Source of the DNA: Vibrio panuliri | GTDB taxonomy: Bacteria; Pseudomonadota; Gammaproteobacteria; Enterobacterales; Vibrionaceae | Assembly: GCF_009938205.1 (NCBI RefSeq) | Contig: NZ_AP019654.1 | Coordinates: 2,508,540 to 2,572,539 of the forward strand | DNA: 64,000 bases | Direction: 5' to 3' | Shown here: in pieces, positions 52,236-59,943 of the stretch | Numbering within the stretch: position 1 is the first letter of the stretch | How the letters are laid out: each line of letters begins with the position of its first letter | Position numbers and translations under genes: made by a program | Notes under the pieces: model-generated | Seen by the model: only the letters and a program-made list of their open reading frames with translations | What the model was told of the DNA's origin: nothing | Databases searched by the model: none

Positions 52236-52251
52236 AAGTAAACGTTTGCGT
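52236..52251 (-). promoter_or_regulatory. PurR-like operator for the purine permease
   Basis: Minus strand ACGCAAACGTTTACTT matches the PurR consensus ACGCAAACGTTTNCNT except at one base. It lies 22 bases upstream of the start codon and just downstream of a TATAAT -10 at 52266-52271, a position suited to repression when purines are plentiful. Confidence 0.8.
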
Positions 52252-52533
52252 AATCGATTGGCTGAATTATAAAGTTATCAAATAACAAATTCCAGATAGA
52301 ATTATCACTCTAATTATTTTTTTTGTTCTGCTAAGGGCAAACTTTGCAGTCCACCCCACCAAAACTCATCTAATTAACATTATATTTCAATAACTAAAGT
52401 TAAAAACAACAGACAGACTCGATTGGTGACAAATCGTTCCATGTTGCAAACTTTCAGTGTCACTATGGGACTTTGCGTTCAGCAAAACAGGCAGAATACG
52501 CGAATAAAAATGAAATCACGCAAAATGTGCAGA

Positions 52534-52547
52534 TTTATCCGGATAAA
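52534..52547. promoter_or_regulatory. 14-bp perfect palindrome TTTATCCGGATAAA
   Basis: This perfect palindrome lies in the gap between the permease and the small-RNA terminator. A close relative occurs at 59021-59040 upstream of the NSS transporter. I do not recognise the regulator. Confidence 0.45.
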
Positions 52548-52577
52548 CATCAAAGCCGGAGGGAGAAATGGCGAGAT

Positions 52578-52605
52578 AAAAAAACGCCACTCAAAGTGAG
52601 TGGCG
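52578..52605 (-). terminator. Terminator of the predicted small RNA
   Basis: Minus strand CGCCACTC-ACTTT-GAGTGGCG followed by seven Ts. No gene ends near it except the 28-codon ORF, so it marks the 3' end of an otherwise unannotated transcript. Confidence 0.88.
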
Positions 52606-52690
52606 GTTGAATCATGTCAGCTAAAACAACAAGCTGTAAAAAAATTCCAATAATAGGGGTGAACAAAACTGTTCGAAAACAAGCTAAACC

Positions 52691-52777
52691 TTAGTAGCCA
52701 AAGCTTGTTGGGTATACAAAGTTACTAGTATAAACAGAGCTGTTAATCCAGAACATTGCACTTGGTAAACCTTTCAT
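52691..52777 (-). CDS. 28-residue small protein in the predicted small RNA
   Basis: From ATG 52777 the ORF encodes 28 residues starting MKGLPSAMFWINSS and ending NFVYPTSFGY. It is rich in aromatic and hydroxyl residues and has no membrane span or export signal. AAAGGTGA stands 4-5 bases before the ATG, one of the best ribosome binding sites in this region. The in-frame extension upstream starts only at a TTG (52876) and is unlikely. VcdP, the V. cholerae protein made from VcdRP, has 29 residues and binds citrate synthase. I cannot compare the sequences, so no function is assigned. Confidence 0.6.
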   Translation of the reverse strand: MKGLPSAMFWINSSVYTSNFVYPTSFGY

Positions 52778-52893
52778 GCTATCACCTTTTAAATCAATGC
52801 AAATTACTACAAACGTTGATTTCTCGGTTCCTTGAGGCGATAAATCGGACTCATCCTTTGAGCATTTTCTCTTCAACTCGTGAAGTTGGTTTA

Positions 52894-52922
52894 AATATAC
52901 CCTAAAGAAAAAAAAATTACAA
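52894..52922 (-). promoter_or_regulatory. Sigma70 promoter of the small RNA
   Basis: TTGTAA (52917-52922), a 17-bp spacer, then TATATT (52894-52899) match TTGACA and TATAAT at four and five of six positions. The start is predicted near 52887. Confidence 0.65.
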
Positions 52923-52926
52923 CCTT

Positions 52927-52948
52927 AAACATGCCTAAAGTCACAAAA
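52927..52948 (-). promoter_or_regulatory. Possible CRP site upstream of the small RNA promoter
   Basis: On the minus strand, TTTTGTGACTTTAGGCATGTTT has one perfect TGTGA half-site and a poor second half (GCATG for TCACA) at the right spacing. It is centred about 50 bases upstream of the predicted start. Weak on sequence alone. Confidence 0.35.
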
Positions 52949-52979
52949 AATTCATTTATTGACCAATATCAATTAATTT

Positions 52980-52996
52980 CTGTAATTAAATTACAG
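52980..52996. promoter_or_regulatory. Perfect HexR-type palindrome
   Basis: CTGTAATTAAATTACAG is a 17-bp perfect palindrome that contains the HexR consensus TGTAATTAAATTACA. HexR is a KDPG-responsive regulator of central carbon genes in gammaproteobacteria. The site is about 90 bases upstream of the small RNA promoter start and about 240 bases upstream of the divergent pepD start codon. Confidence 0.7.
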
Positions 52997-53237
52997 TTTA
53001 GTTTCATTATTACTGAGCATTTTCCCACCAAGTGAAAACGATTGCTTATAACGAAAGCGATAACTTTGCTGTTTTATTAAACGCTAAATGATTAATGTTC
53101 TCACCCCTCTACTCTCTTTGTTATGACAATGATATGCTAGGTTCCTCTATTTGTTAGGTCACCCTTAGTGTTTCATGTTGCGATTAGTTCCGATTACTAA
53201 CTGCTCGTTGACCTTAAGTAATATAAAGGAGTCATCC
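52997..53237. other. Remainder of the permease-pepD gap
   Basis: The permease-pepD gap of about 1 kb (52214-53237) is otherwise AT-rich. No protein ORF, tRNA or repeat is seen in 52997-53237 or in 52272-52533. The pepD promoter probably lies here. TATGCT near 53132 is a possible -10 with a poor -35. Confidence 0.4.
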
Positions 53238-54710
53238 GTGTCTGAGTTCCATTCTGAAATCAGCAAGTTATCACCTGCTCCACTTTGGCAGTTCTTCGAT
53301 AAAATTTGTTCTATTCCTCATCCATCAAAACATGAAGAAGCGCTAGCGCAGTACATTGTCGCTTGGGCTCAGGAGCAAGGTTTAGACGTTCGCCGTGATC
53401 CAACGGGCAACGTGTTTATCAAGAAACCAGCAACGCCAGGCATGGAAAGTAAGAAGGGTGTCGTACTTCAAGCACACATCGATATGGTGCCGCAAAAGAA
53501 CGAAGATACTCAGCACGATTTTACTGCCGATGCGATCCAACCATACGTTGACGGAGAATGGGTTACAGCAAAAGGCACAACCTTGGGTGCAGACAATGGT
53601 ATTGGTATGGCATCTTGCCTAGCAGTACTGGCATCTACCGATATTAAACATGGTCCAATTGAAGTACTGCTGACTATCGATGAAGAAGCAGGTATGACAG
53701 GTGCTTTCGGTCTTGAAGCTGGCTGGCTAGAGGGCGACATCTTGCTTAACACTGACTCAGAGCAAGAAGGCGAAGTCTACATGGGTTGTGCTGGCGGTGT
53801 TGACGGTGAACTGACACTTAACGTTGAGCGCGAAAATACGCCTGCAGATTACACCACTCGTCAGTTGGTATTAAAAGGTCTTAAAGGCGGCCACTCTGGT
53901 TGTGACATCCACACAGGCCGTGGCAATGCAAACAAACTGCTGGGACGCTTCCTAGCGGGTCATGCTCAAGAGCTTGGTTTACGATTAGTCGAGTTCCGCG
54001 GTGGTAGTCTACGCAATGCGATTCCACGCGAAGCCTTTGTTACTGTCGCTTTGCCACAAGAAAACGAAGCCAAGCTAACTGAACTATTTGACTACTACAC
54101 TGATCTACTTCGCGCTGAGCTAGGTCGTGTTGAAACGGACATTGTCACTTTCAATCAAGCAACTGATGCCGCGACACAAGTCTTTTCACAAGCGACACAA
54201 CAACGTTTTATCGCGACACTCAACGCCCTTCCAAACGGCGTCATCCGTATGAGTGATGATATTGAAGGCGTGGTTGAAACTTCGCTTAACGTGGGTGTGG
54301 TTACAACTGAAGGCGATAAGCTTACCATTCTTTGCCTAATTCGCTCTCTAATCGACTCAGGTCGTCATCAAGTTGAAAGTACGCTTTCTTCTGTGGCAGA
54401 ACTGGCTGGCGCAAGTATTGAATTTAGTGGCGCTTACCCAGGCTGGAAGCCGGATGCTGATTCTGAGATCATGCAAGTGTTCCGTGATCTGTACGAAAAC
54501 ATCTATGGCCGTAAACCAAACATCATGGTGATCCACGCCGGTCTTGAGTGCGGTCTATTCAAAGAGCCGTACCCACAAATGGATATGTTGTCATTTGGTC
54601 CTACGATCAAGTTCCCTCATTCTCCTGATGAGAAAGTATTGATCAGCACCGTTGCTCTATTCTGGGAGCAGATGGTTGCACTACTTGAAAACATCCCTGA
54701 AAAAGCATAA
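53238..54710 (+). CDS. pepD: Aminoacyl-histidine dipeptidase (peptidase D)
   Basis: PepD is a cytoplasmic M20-family zinc dipeptidase (carnosinase type) that cleaves Xaa-His and other dipeptides. GTG 53238 has AAAGGAG 7 bases upstream and gives 490 residues (E. coli 485) starting VSEFHSEISKLSPAPLWQFF. Metal-site segments are LQAHIDMVPQK, LGADNGIGMA, TIDEEAGMTGAFGL and NTDSEQEGEV. KGGHSGCDIHTGRGNANKLL is the lid domain. The upstream ATG at 53175 lacks a binding site and adds non-family residues. It is monocistronic. Confidence 0.96.
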   Translation: MSEFHSEISKLSPAPLWQFFDKICSIPHPSKHEEALAQYIVAWAQEQGLDVRRDPTGNVFIKKPATPGMESKKGVVLQAHIDMVPQKNEDTQHDFTADAIQPYVDGEWVTAKGTTLGADNGIGMASCLAVLASTDIKHGPIEVLLTIDEEAGMTGAFGLEAGWLEGDILLNTDSEQEGEVYMGCAGGVDGELTLNVERENTPADYTTRQLVLKGLKGGHSGCDIHTGRGNANKLLGRFLAGHAQELGLRLVEFRGGSLRNAIPREAFVTVALPQENEAKLTELFDYYTDLLRAELGRVETDIVTFNQATDAATQVFSQATQQRFIATLNALPNGVIRMSDDIEGVVETSLNVGVVTTEGDKLTILCLIRSLIDSGRHQVESTLSSVAELAGASIEFSGAYPGWKPDADSEIMQVFRDLYENIYGRKPNIMVIHAGLECGLFKEPYPQMDMLSFGPTIKFPHSPDEKVLISTVALFWEQMVALLENIPEKA

Positions 54711-54739
54711 TTGCTTTTAGCATTAGTATAACTTATCCG

Positions 54740-54769
54740 AAAAGCCAGCTTGCATTAGCTGGCTTTTTT
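54740..54769 (+). terminator. pepD terminator
   Basis: AAAGCCAGCT-TGCATT-AGCTGGCTTTTTT, 29 bases after the pepD stop. Confidence 0.9.
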
Positions 54770-55114
54770 ATAGTTAACCATAAAAATATTTTGTCGTAAC
54801 GAATGCATATTTTCGTTAGTCACAAATAAGTCAGGTTGCTACAGTCCCCCTCCTTGAAGCGTCTTTGGGCAAACCATCTTGCCTTCTTCAAGCCATAACA
54901 CCGTGTTGTTATGTTGGGAGCACTCCATCCTGGAGTGTCTTATTTCTCTCATGTACTAATCTGTAATAGGTAGTCGTTCTCAAGCGCACGTTTTGCGATA
55001 TGAGTTATTGGCTTTGATGATAAATCAGGCTAATTATAACTAAGCTCTCGCGGTGTTCGCATGCCTATTGAGCAAAGAATGACCTTATATATATTAGTAT
55101 CAACAAATAACTGA
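54770..55114 (+). other. 345-bp gap upstream of the rimB-like gene with several inverted repeats
   Basis: No ORF is convincing. There is an inverted repeat, TAACGAA (54797-54803) and TTCGTTA (54812-54818). A cluster of potential RNA stems lies between about 54855 and 54945: CTTGAAG...CTTCAAG, CATAACA...TGTTATG and CACTCCA-TCC-TGGAGTG. The cluster could be a structured leader of the rimB-rimK operon or a small RNA. None of the stems has a good T tail. Confidence 0.4.
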
Positions 55115-55567
55115 ATGACTGCGATGAAGAAAGAAAAACTACTTGTAGGTTGGTGTGAAACACTGAGCCTACCAGGACTTGGTATTGATAAAATTAACGC
55201 GAAAGTTGATACCGGCGCTAGAACATCTTGCTTACACGCGTTTAAAGTAGAGAGCTTCTCAAAGGAAGAGACACAATGGGTGCGCTTTTGGTTACATCCA
55301 ATCCAGCACAACACGGAAGTAGAGGTCGTATGTGAAGCGAAAGTTGTCGACGCACGCGTCGTTCGTGACTCTGGCGGCCATGAAGAAAAACGCTATGTAA
55401 TCGAAACTGAAATGAGCCTAGGTGGTCACACTTGGCCAATCGAAATTACTCTAAATAACCGCGAAAATATGGCGTTTCGTATGCTGCTAGGCCGTACTGC
55501 AATGCACGGTCGTATTCAGGTAGACCCTGTGGAATCTTTTTTAGTCCCGTTTGAGGAAAACAAATAA
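55115..55567 (+). CDS. RimK-associated retropepsin-like / ATP-dependent zinc protease family protein (RimB-like)
   Basis: The 150-residue protein belongs to the small family usually named putative ATP-dependent zinc protease. [16 protein letters not shown] is a retropepsin-like Asp-Thr-Gly motif, and [18 protein letters not shown] is the C-terminal signature. Such genes sit next to rimK in many proteobacteria, and in Pseudomonas the protein (RimB) is tied to RimK-dependent modification of ribosomal protein S6. Starts at 55115 and 55124 are both weakly supported. Its TAA overlaps the rimK ATG by one base (TAATG). Confidence 0.82.
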   Translation: MTAMKKEKLLVGWCETLSLPGLGIDKINAKVDTGARTSCLHAFKVESFSKEETQWVRFWLHPIQHNTEVEVVCEAKVVDARVVRDSGGHEEKRYVIETEMSLGGHTWPIEITLNNRENMAFRMLLGRTAMHGRIQVDPVESFLVPFEENK

Positions 55568-56472
55568 TGAAAATTGGTATTCTGTCTCGCAACGCGAATC
55601 TGTACTCAACTCGTCGTCTGATCGAAGCGTGTGAAGTTCGAGGCCATGAAGTTAAAGTGGTTGATGCTCTGCGCTGTTACATGAATATCAATTCTCAAAA
55701 ACCAGAGATTCACTTTAAGGGTGAAGAGCTGTCTGGTTATGATGCGATTATTCCTCGCATCGGCGCGTCTGTAACTTTTTATGGTACAGCAGTGCTGCGT
55801 CAATTTGAGATGATGGGTGTTTATCCAGTCAATGAATCTGTGGCGATCACACGTTCACGCGATAAGCTGCGTTCAATGCAGTTGCTCTCTCGTAAAGGGA
55901 TTGGCATGCCAATTACTGGTTTCGCGAGTAAACCTGATGATGTCAAAGACCTGCTTGAGATGGTCGGCGGTGCACCAGTAGTGATCAAACTGCTTGAAGG
56001 TACTCAGGGGATTGGCGTAGTGCTTGCGGAAACTCGCAAAGCTGCTGAAAGTGTGGTTGAAGCTTTCATGGGTTTGAAAGCGAACATCATGGTTCAAGAG
56101 TTTATTAAAGAAGCAGGTGGTGCAGATATTCGCTGCTTCGTAATCGGCGACAAAGTTATCGCTGCGATGAAACGTCAAGGTGCTGATGGCGAGTTCCGCT
56201 CGAACCTTCACCGTGGCGGTAGTGCGTCATTGGTAAAAATTTCACCAGAAGAACGCCGCACCGCAGTGGCAGCTGCGAAAATAATGGGTCTAAATGTGGC
56301 TGGGGTCGATCTACTTCGTTCTGACCGTGGTCCATTAGTCATGGAAGTAAACTCATCTCCGGGTCTTGAAGGTATTGAGGCCGCTACTGGTAAAGACATT
56401 GCTGGAATGATTGTCGAATTTATTGAGAAAAACGCGGCAAGCAAAAGGACTAAAACTCGTGGCAAAGGCTAA
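55567..56472 (+). CDS. rimK: RimK family ATP-grasp glutamate ligase
   Basis: RimK adds glutamate residues to the C-terminus of ribosomal protein S6. The 301-residue ATP-grasp protein matches the E. coli length (300). Recognisable parts are the N-terminal [36 protein letters not shown] (ATP lid), [27 protein letters not shown] and the metal-binding [14 protein letters not shown]. It is translationally coupled to the gene before it and overlaps the next by 14 bases. Confidence 0.93.
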   Translation: MKIGILSRNANLYSTRRLIEACEVRGHEVKVVDALRCYMNINSQKPEIHFKGEELSGYDAIIPRIGASVTFYGTAVLRQFEMMGVYPVNESVAITRSRDKLRSMQLLSRKGIGMPITGFASKPDDVKDLLEMVGGAPVVIKLLEGTQGIGVVLAETRKAAESVVEAFMGLKANIMVQEFIKEAGGADIRCFVIGDKVIAAMKRQGADGEFRSNLHRGGSASLVKISPEERRTAVAAAKIMGLNVAGVDLLRSDRGPLVMEVNSSPGLEGIEAATGKDIAGMIVEFIEKNAASKRTKTRGKG

Positions 56473-57523
56473 AAAGAATCGTGCTTTTGAATTTCTCGGC
56501 GAATCCGTTTCGCCGGGGGAACGAAAGGTAATCGAGTTAGAAGCGGCCAAGCTTTACACTCATTCACCTTTATCGATTCCAGTCGAAATCATCAATGGTA
56601 AATTGGCAGGTCCAATATTGATGGTGAATGCTGCAATCCATGGCGATGAACTGAATGGCGTAGAAATCGTACGCCAACTGATCAATACCATTGATGCTAG
56701 CAAACTAAGAGGCACGCTCATTGCTGTGCCTATCGTTAACGTATTTGGTTTTATTCATAAGTCTCGCTACTTGCCAGACCGTCGTGACTTAAACCGTTGC
56801 TTCCCTGGTAGTGAAAAAGGCTCGCTTGCTTCACGCATGGCACACACCTTCTTTTCTCAGGTCGCGACACAGTGTGATTACATTTTGGATTTGCATACGG
56901 GTGCGATTCACCGTACCAATCTGCCACAAATCCGTGCTGATTTAAGCAATCCAGAAACACTGCGCATCGCACAAGCATTCGGTACGCCTGTGACGATCGA
57001 TGCCCCACTTCGTGATGGGTCACTACGTAGCGAAGCTGAGCGTCTAGGGATTCCTGTTCTAACTTACGAGGCGGGCGAAGCTTTACGCTTTGAACCAATT
57101 TGTATTAGTGCCGGTTTCATTGGCGTTCAGCGCGTAATGCAGGCGATCGGCATGCTTCGCACCAGTCGCAAGAAGATCCCAAATACCGTGATTGCAAAAT
57201 CAACCAGTTGGTTACGTGCAGAAAGCGATGGCATTTTGCGTACTGTGGTAACACTCGGTGATCGCGTAGAAAAAGGGCAAGTTCTGGCTTACATCAGCGC
57301 ACCTCTCGGCCATAGTGAAATCGAACTCACTGCGCGCAAAGGGGGGATTGTCATCGGTCAGCAAACTCTACCTTTGGTCAATGAAGGCGATGCTATTTTC
57401 CATCTGGCTTATTTTGAAGGCGATGACGAAGAAGCAGAACTTCTGGTGGAAGAGTTTATTGAAGAGATCATTGATGCCGACTTAGAGCCGCTCACAACAG
57501 GTCAAATCAATACCTCAAATTAA
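56459..57523 (+). CDS. Succinylglutamate desuccinylase/aspartoacylase family protein
   Basis: The 354-residue M14-type zinc hydrolase has the ligands in [13 protein letters not shown] (His, Glu) and [15 protein letters not shown] (His), with a catalytic Glu in [14 protein letters not shown]-terminal beta-rich, biotinyl-like region follows ([20 protein letters not shown]), then a very acidic tail ([17 protein letters not shown]). GTG 56459 has AAGGA 9 bases upstream. The frame from ATG 56411 overlaps rimK by 62 bases. The reaction is unknown. Its place behind rimK suggests it acts on a glutamylated or acylated amino acid or peptide. Confidence 0.82.
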   Translation: MAKAKKNRAFEFLGESVSPGERKVIELEAAKLYTHSPLSIPVEIINGKLAGPILMVNAAIHGDELNGVEIVRQLINTIDASKLRGTLIAVPIVNVFGFIHKSRYLPDRRDLNRCFPGSEKGSLASRMAHTFFSQVATQCDYILDLHTGAIHRTNLPQIRADLSNPETLRIAQAFGTPVTIDAPLRDGSLRSEAERLGIPVLTYEAGEALRFEPICISAGFIGVQRVMQAIGMLRTSRKKIPNTVIAKSTSWLRAESDGILRTVVTLGDRVEKGQVLAYISAPLGHSEIELTARKGGIVIGQQTLPLVNEGDAIFHLAYFEGDDEEAELLVEEFIEEIIDADLEPLTTGQINTSN

Positions 57524-57540
57524 GCGCTAGCTTGAATGAG

Positions 57541-57569
57541 AAAATGCCCGCTAATGCGGGCATTTTTGT
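57541..57569. terminator. Bidirectional terminator between the desuccinylase-like gene and the NSS transporter
   Basis: AAAATGCCCGC-TAA-TGCGGGCATTTTTG, with a T run on the plus strand and an A run preceding, between convergent genes. Confidence 0.88.
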
Positions 57570-57581
57570 TTGTCTGTGGAA

Positions 57582-58943
57582 TCAACCGAAAGAAGCCCAA
57601 ATTACTGTCGCTACGAGAATTGGACAGACGAACTTCACGTAAACAGGCCATAGCTTACCAAACCAACCTTGAGTAAACTCAGGGTACCCCTGCTCTAACT
57701 CCTTCACTTTAGAATGTCGGTTCCATACCCAGCCACCAAACAAGCAGAACAGCAGTGCCGCCATTGGCTGTAGATATTGAGTCGCCACCATCGCGACAAA
57801 ACCAAACATTTGTGCAAAGTTGAAAACAATCACCGCACTAAACAGGGCAATCAAACCACCTAATACCCAGCTTGTTGGCCCACGCTTGGTACCAAGGCGC
57901 TCACCGACTAATGAAACCGGACACTCGAGCATTGAGATCGACGAAGTGAGCGCGGCGATAGTCAGCAATAAGAAGAAGATTGCTGCAAATACCTGACCAA
58001 GTACCCCTAAGCTATCAAACATCAATGGTAATACAGTAAAGACTAAGGTGTCAGAACTTAGCAGTGACCCATCCTCTGCATAAATTTGTACGCCTTTTTG
58101 CATCGCAACAAACATCGCGGGCATAACAACCAAGCCAGCAATAAACGCAACCGCAGTATCAACCAAGGTGACATTCATTGCCATTTTCGGCAGGTTCTCT
58201 TTCTTACTGAGGTATGAGCCATAAATCAGCATCGAACAACCACCGATAGTCAGTGAGAAAAAGCCTTGTCCCATCGCCGCTAAGATCAGTTTGCGGTCGA
58301 GTACCTTTTCAAAGTCTGGCACTAGGTAATGTTTTAGCCCTTCCATTGCACCAGCCTGTGTCATGATATAGACAAACAGAAGTCCAAATAGCACAAACAG
58401 CGCTGGCATCAGACGTGTTGACCACTTCTCAATACCTTGCTTAACACCGCCTTGTACAATCAGAATGGTGAGAACATAAAAAATAAGCGTACCAAACAGG
58501 TTGCGTTCTACACTGAATCCTTTAAACCATGCAGTGGCAGTATCAAAGCCGAAAATATCGGTCACAGCACCAAGCAAGAAACAAATTAACCATCCACCGA
58601 CAATACTGTAGAAAGCCAGTACCGCACATGGAACACTCAAACCGATCCAGCCAACAAGGCCGCCAAGATTTTTTCCAGCAGGGTGATTCGTCAATGAACG
58701 CATACTGTCGACAGGGTTAGCTTGACCATAACGACCGATCGCCATTTCAACCACCAACATGGGAAAGGCCACGATGAGAATCATGATTAAGTAAACTAAA
58801 AGAAAAGCACCACCACCATTGCTGGCAGCTTGGGTAGGAAATCCCCAAATGTTGCCCAAACCGACAGCTGCACCAGCGGCAGCTAATACAAAGCCGATTC
58901 GAGAGCCGAAATGTTCACGGCTAGAAGAAGTTGCTTGTGTCAT
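57582..58943 (-). CDS. Sodium-dependent transporter, NSS family
   Basis: The 453-residue inner-membrane protein is a neurotransmitter:sodium symporter-type transporter. The first span carries IGFVLAAAGAAVGLGNIWGFPTQAASNGGGAFLL, which contains the sodium and substrate-binding unwound region. About 11 spans are visible. Substrates of bacterial NSS proteins are usually amino acids, but the specific one cannot be told here. ATG 58943 (MTQATSSS) is preferred. The extension to 58964 is atypical. A palindrome at 59021-59040 lies 78 bases upstream. Confidence 0.9.
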   Translation of the reverse strand: MTQATSSSREHFGSRIGFVLAAAGAAVGLGNIWGFPTQAASNGGGAFLLVYLIMILIVAFPMLVVEMAIGRYGQANPVDSMRSLTNHPAGKNLGGLVGWIGLSVPCAVLAFYSIVGGWLICFLLGAVTDIFGFDTATAWFKGFSVERNLFGTLIFYVLTILIVQGGVKQGIEKWSTRLMPALFVLFGLLFVYIMTQAGAMEGLKHYLVPDFEKVLDRKLILAAMGQGFFSLTIGGCSMLIYGSYLSKKENLPKMAMNVTLVDTAVAFIAGLVVMPAMFVAMQKGVQIYAEDGSLLSSDTLVFTVLPLMFDSLGVLGQVFAAIFFLLLTIAALTSSISMLECPVSLVGERLGTKRGPTSWVLGGLIALFSAVIVFNFAQMFGFVAMVATQYLQPMAALLFCLFGGWVWNRHSKVKELEQGYPEFTQGWFGKLWPVYVKFVCPILVATVIWASFG

Positions 58944-59020
58944 ACCACTCACACAATATATCAATAAACTAGTTGACTAGTACACTATAGTAATTCGCAG
59001 TTCCGATCAATAAGCAACAG

Positions 59021-59040
59021 TGATTTATTCGGATAAATCA
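59021..59040. promoter_or_regulatory. Palindrome upstream of the NSS transporter
   Basis: TGATTTATTCGGATAAATCA has 8-bp perfect arms around TCGG. It shares TTTAT(C/T)CGGATAAA with the site at 52534-52547. Possible operator of an unrecognised regulator. Confidence 0.45.
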
Positions 59041-59137
59041 GCCTTTAAATGAACAATCTGTCTTTAATGAAAGCGATAAATATAAGGTCGATAAACGATT
59101 AAGGCGCTGATTAGCGCCTTATTTCTGAAAAAGTTCA

Positions 59138-59881
59138 CTAGATAGTGAACACTTGATAATCTTTTAGCTGAGGGATTTTTTTCAGTACATCCTGTTCTTG
59201 TTCTGCCATTTCATCCAGCGATTCACAGAACTGCTCTGATTGTTGCTCTGCTTGCTGGGCGTGTTCAGCCATTCGCTGTTCAATTCGCGCTTTAAGCTCA
59301 TACATACTTTCAGACAACTCGGTAAGATTGAGTCCACCGTCTTCCTGCATCTTTTCGGATAACACGCTCATGGCATTACCCATAAATTCAGTAGTAAATA
59401 TCTCTTTGGCTTTCGCAAAATCTTCTGCCCATGACTCTGTCATTTCACTGAAACTATGAGCGGGGAGAACCAAGTCGCCATCTTTGTAGTAGCGAGCTTC
59501 AACGTCAGCGTAGAACTCTTTTACCGCCTGTTTAACATCATCAAACGCATCAGGCGCATCTAAGCTCTGCGCCACATCGTCAATTAGGTCATTCGCCAAC
59601 GCAACGCTTTCATCCGCCATTTTCTTTGCTTGTGGAATATAAGCATTCATCTGTTCACGATACGTTTGTAGTGCCTGCTGTTGCTCTTCGCTCAAAGCAA
59701 TCTTCTTTCCGTGAATATAGAGATTGTTGTCGCCATCAAGCTTGGCACTACCACCATCAGCTTGGGTAATTTCGACTTGCTCACCGTCTAATGAAATTTG
59801 GTTTTTGAGGTCAACACGACACTGAGCGGCATAACTACCGGCACTGACTAGTATTAAAGATAACGCGACTACTTGCTTCAT
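59138..59881 (-). CDS. YggN family (DUF2884) periplasmic protein
   Basis: The 247-residue precursor has a signal peptide (MKQVVALSLILVSAGSYA) and two cysteines in the mature chain (CRVDLKNQ; EQFCESLDE), which could form a disulphide. The rest is mostly acidic helix with repeated Glu, Gln and Met. It fits the DUF2884/YggN group, whose function is unknown. A weak hairpin at 59101-59120 follows its stop. Confidence 0.8.
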   Translation of the reverse strand: MKQVVALSLILVSAGSYAAQCRVDLKNQISLDGEQVEITQADGGSAKLDGDNNLYIHGKKIALSEEQQQALQTYREQMNAYIPQAKKMADESVALANDLIDDVAQSLDAPDAFDDVKQAVKEFYADVEARYYKDGDLVLPAHSFSEMTESWAEDFAKAKEIFTTEFMGNAMSVLSEKMQEDGGLNLTELSESMYELKARIEQRMAEHAQQAEQQSEQFCESLDEMAEQEQDVLKKIPQLKDYQVFTI

Positions 59882-59943
59882 GACCTTCTCTCAATCACTG
59901 GTTGTATCTACCATTACTATACCATTGGTGGCAAAAATGGATG

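Larger units (their letters stand above)
52578..52887 (-). ncRNA. Predicted ~310-nt transcript, candidate dual-function small RNA (VcdRP-like)
   Basis: A minus-strand transcript is bounded by a promoter (TTGTAA 52917-52922, 17-bp spacer, TATATT 52894-52899) and a U-tailed terminator (52578-52605). It has a 5' hairpin (CTTCA-CGAGT-TGAAG), a leader of about 110 nt, the 28-codon ORF at 52691-52777 and a 3' part of about 110 nt. The 3' part is A/U-rich with a lone CACCCC patch and a GAACA-GUUU-UGUUC hairpin, which suggests Hfq-dependent pairing. Organisation, size and the carbon-type regulatory sites upstream resemble the V. cholerae dual-function RNA VcdRP. The identity is an inference. Confidence 0.6.

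Noticed and set aside
52778..52876. N-terminal extension of the 28-residue ORF to 61 residues
   Set aside because: It would begin at a TTG without a binding site, only a few bases after the predicted transcript start. The internal ATG has a strong site.
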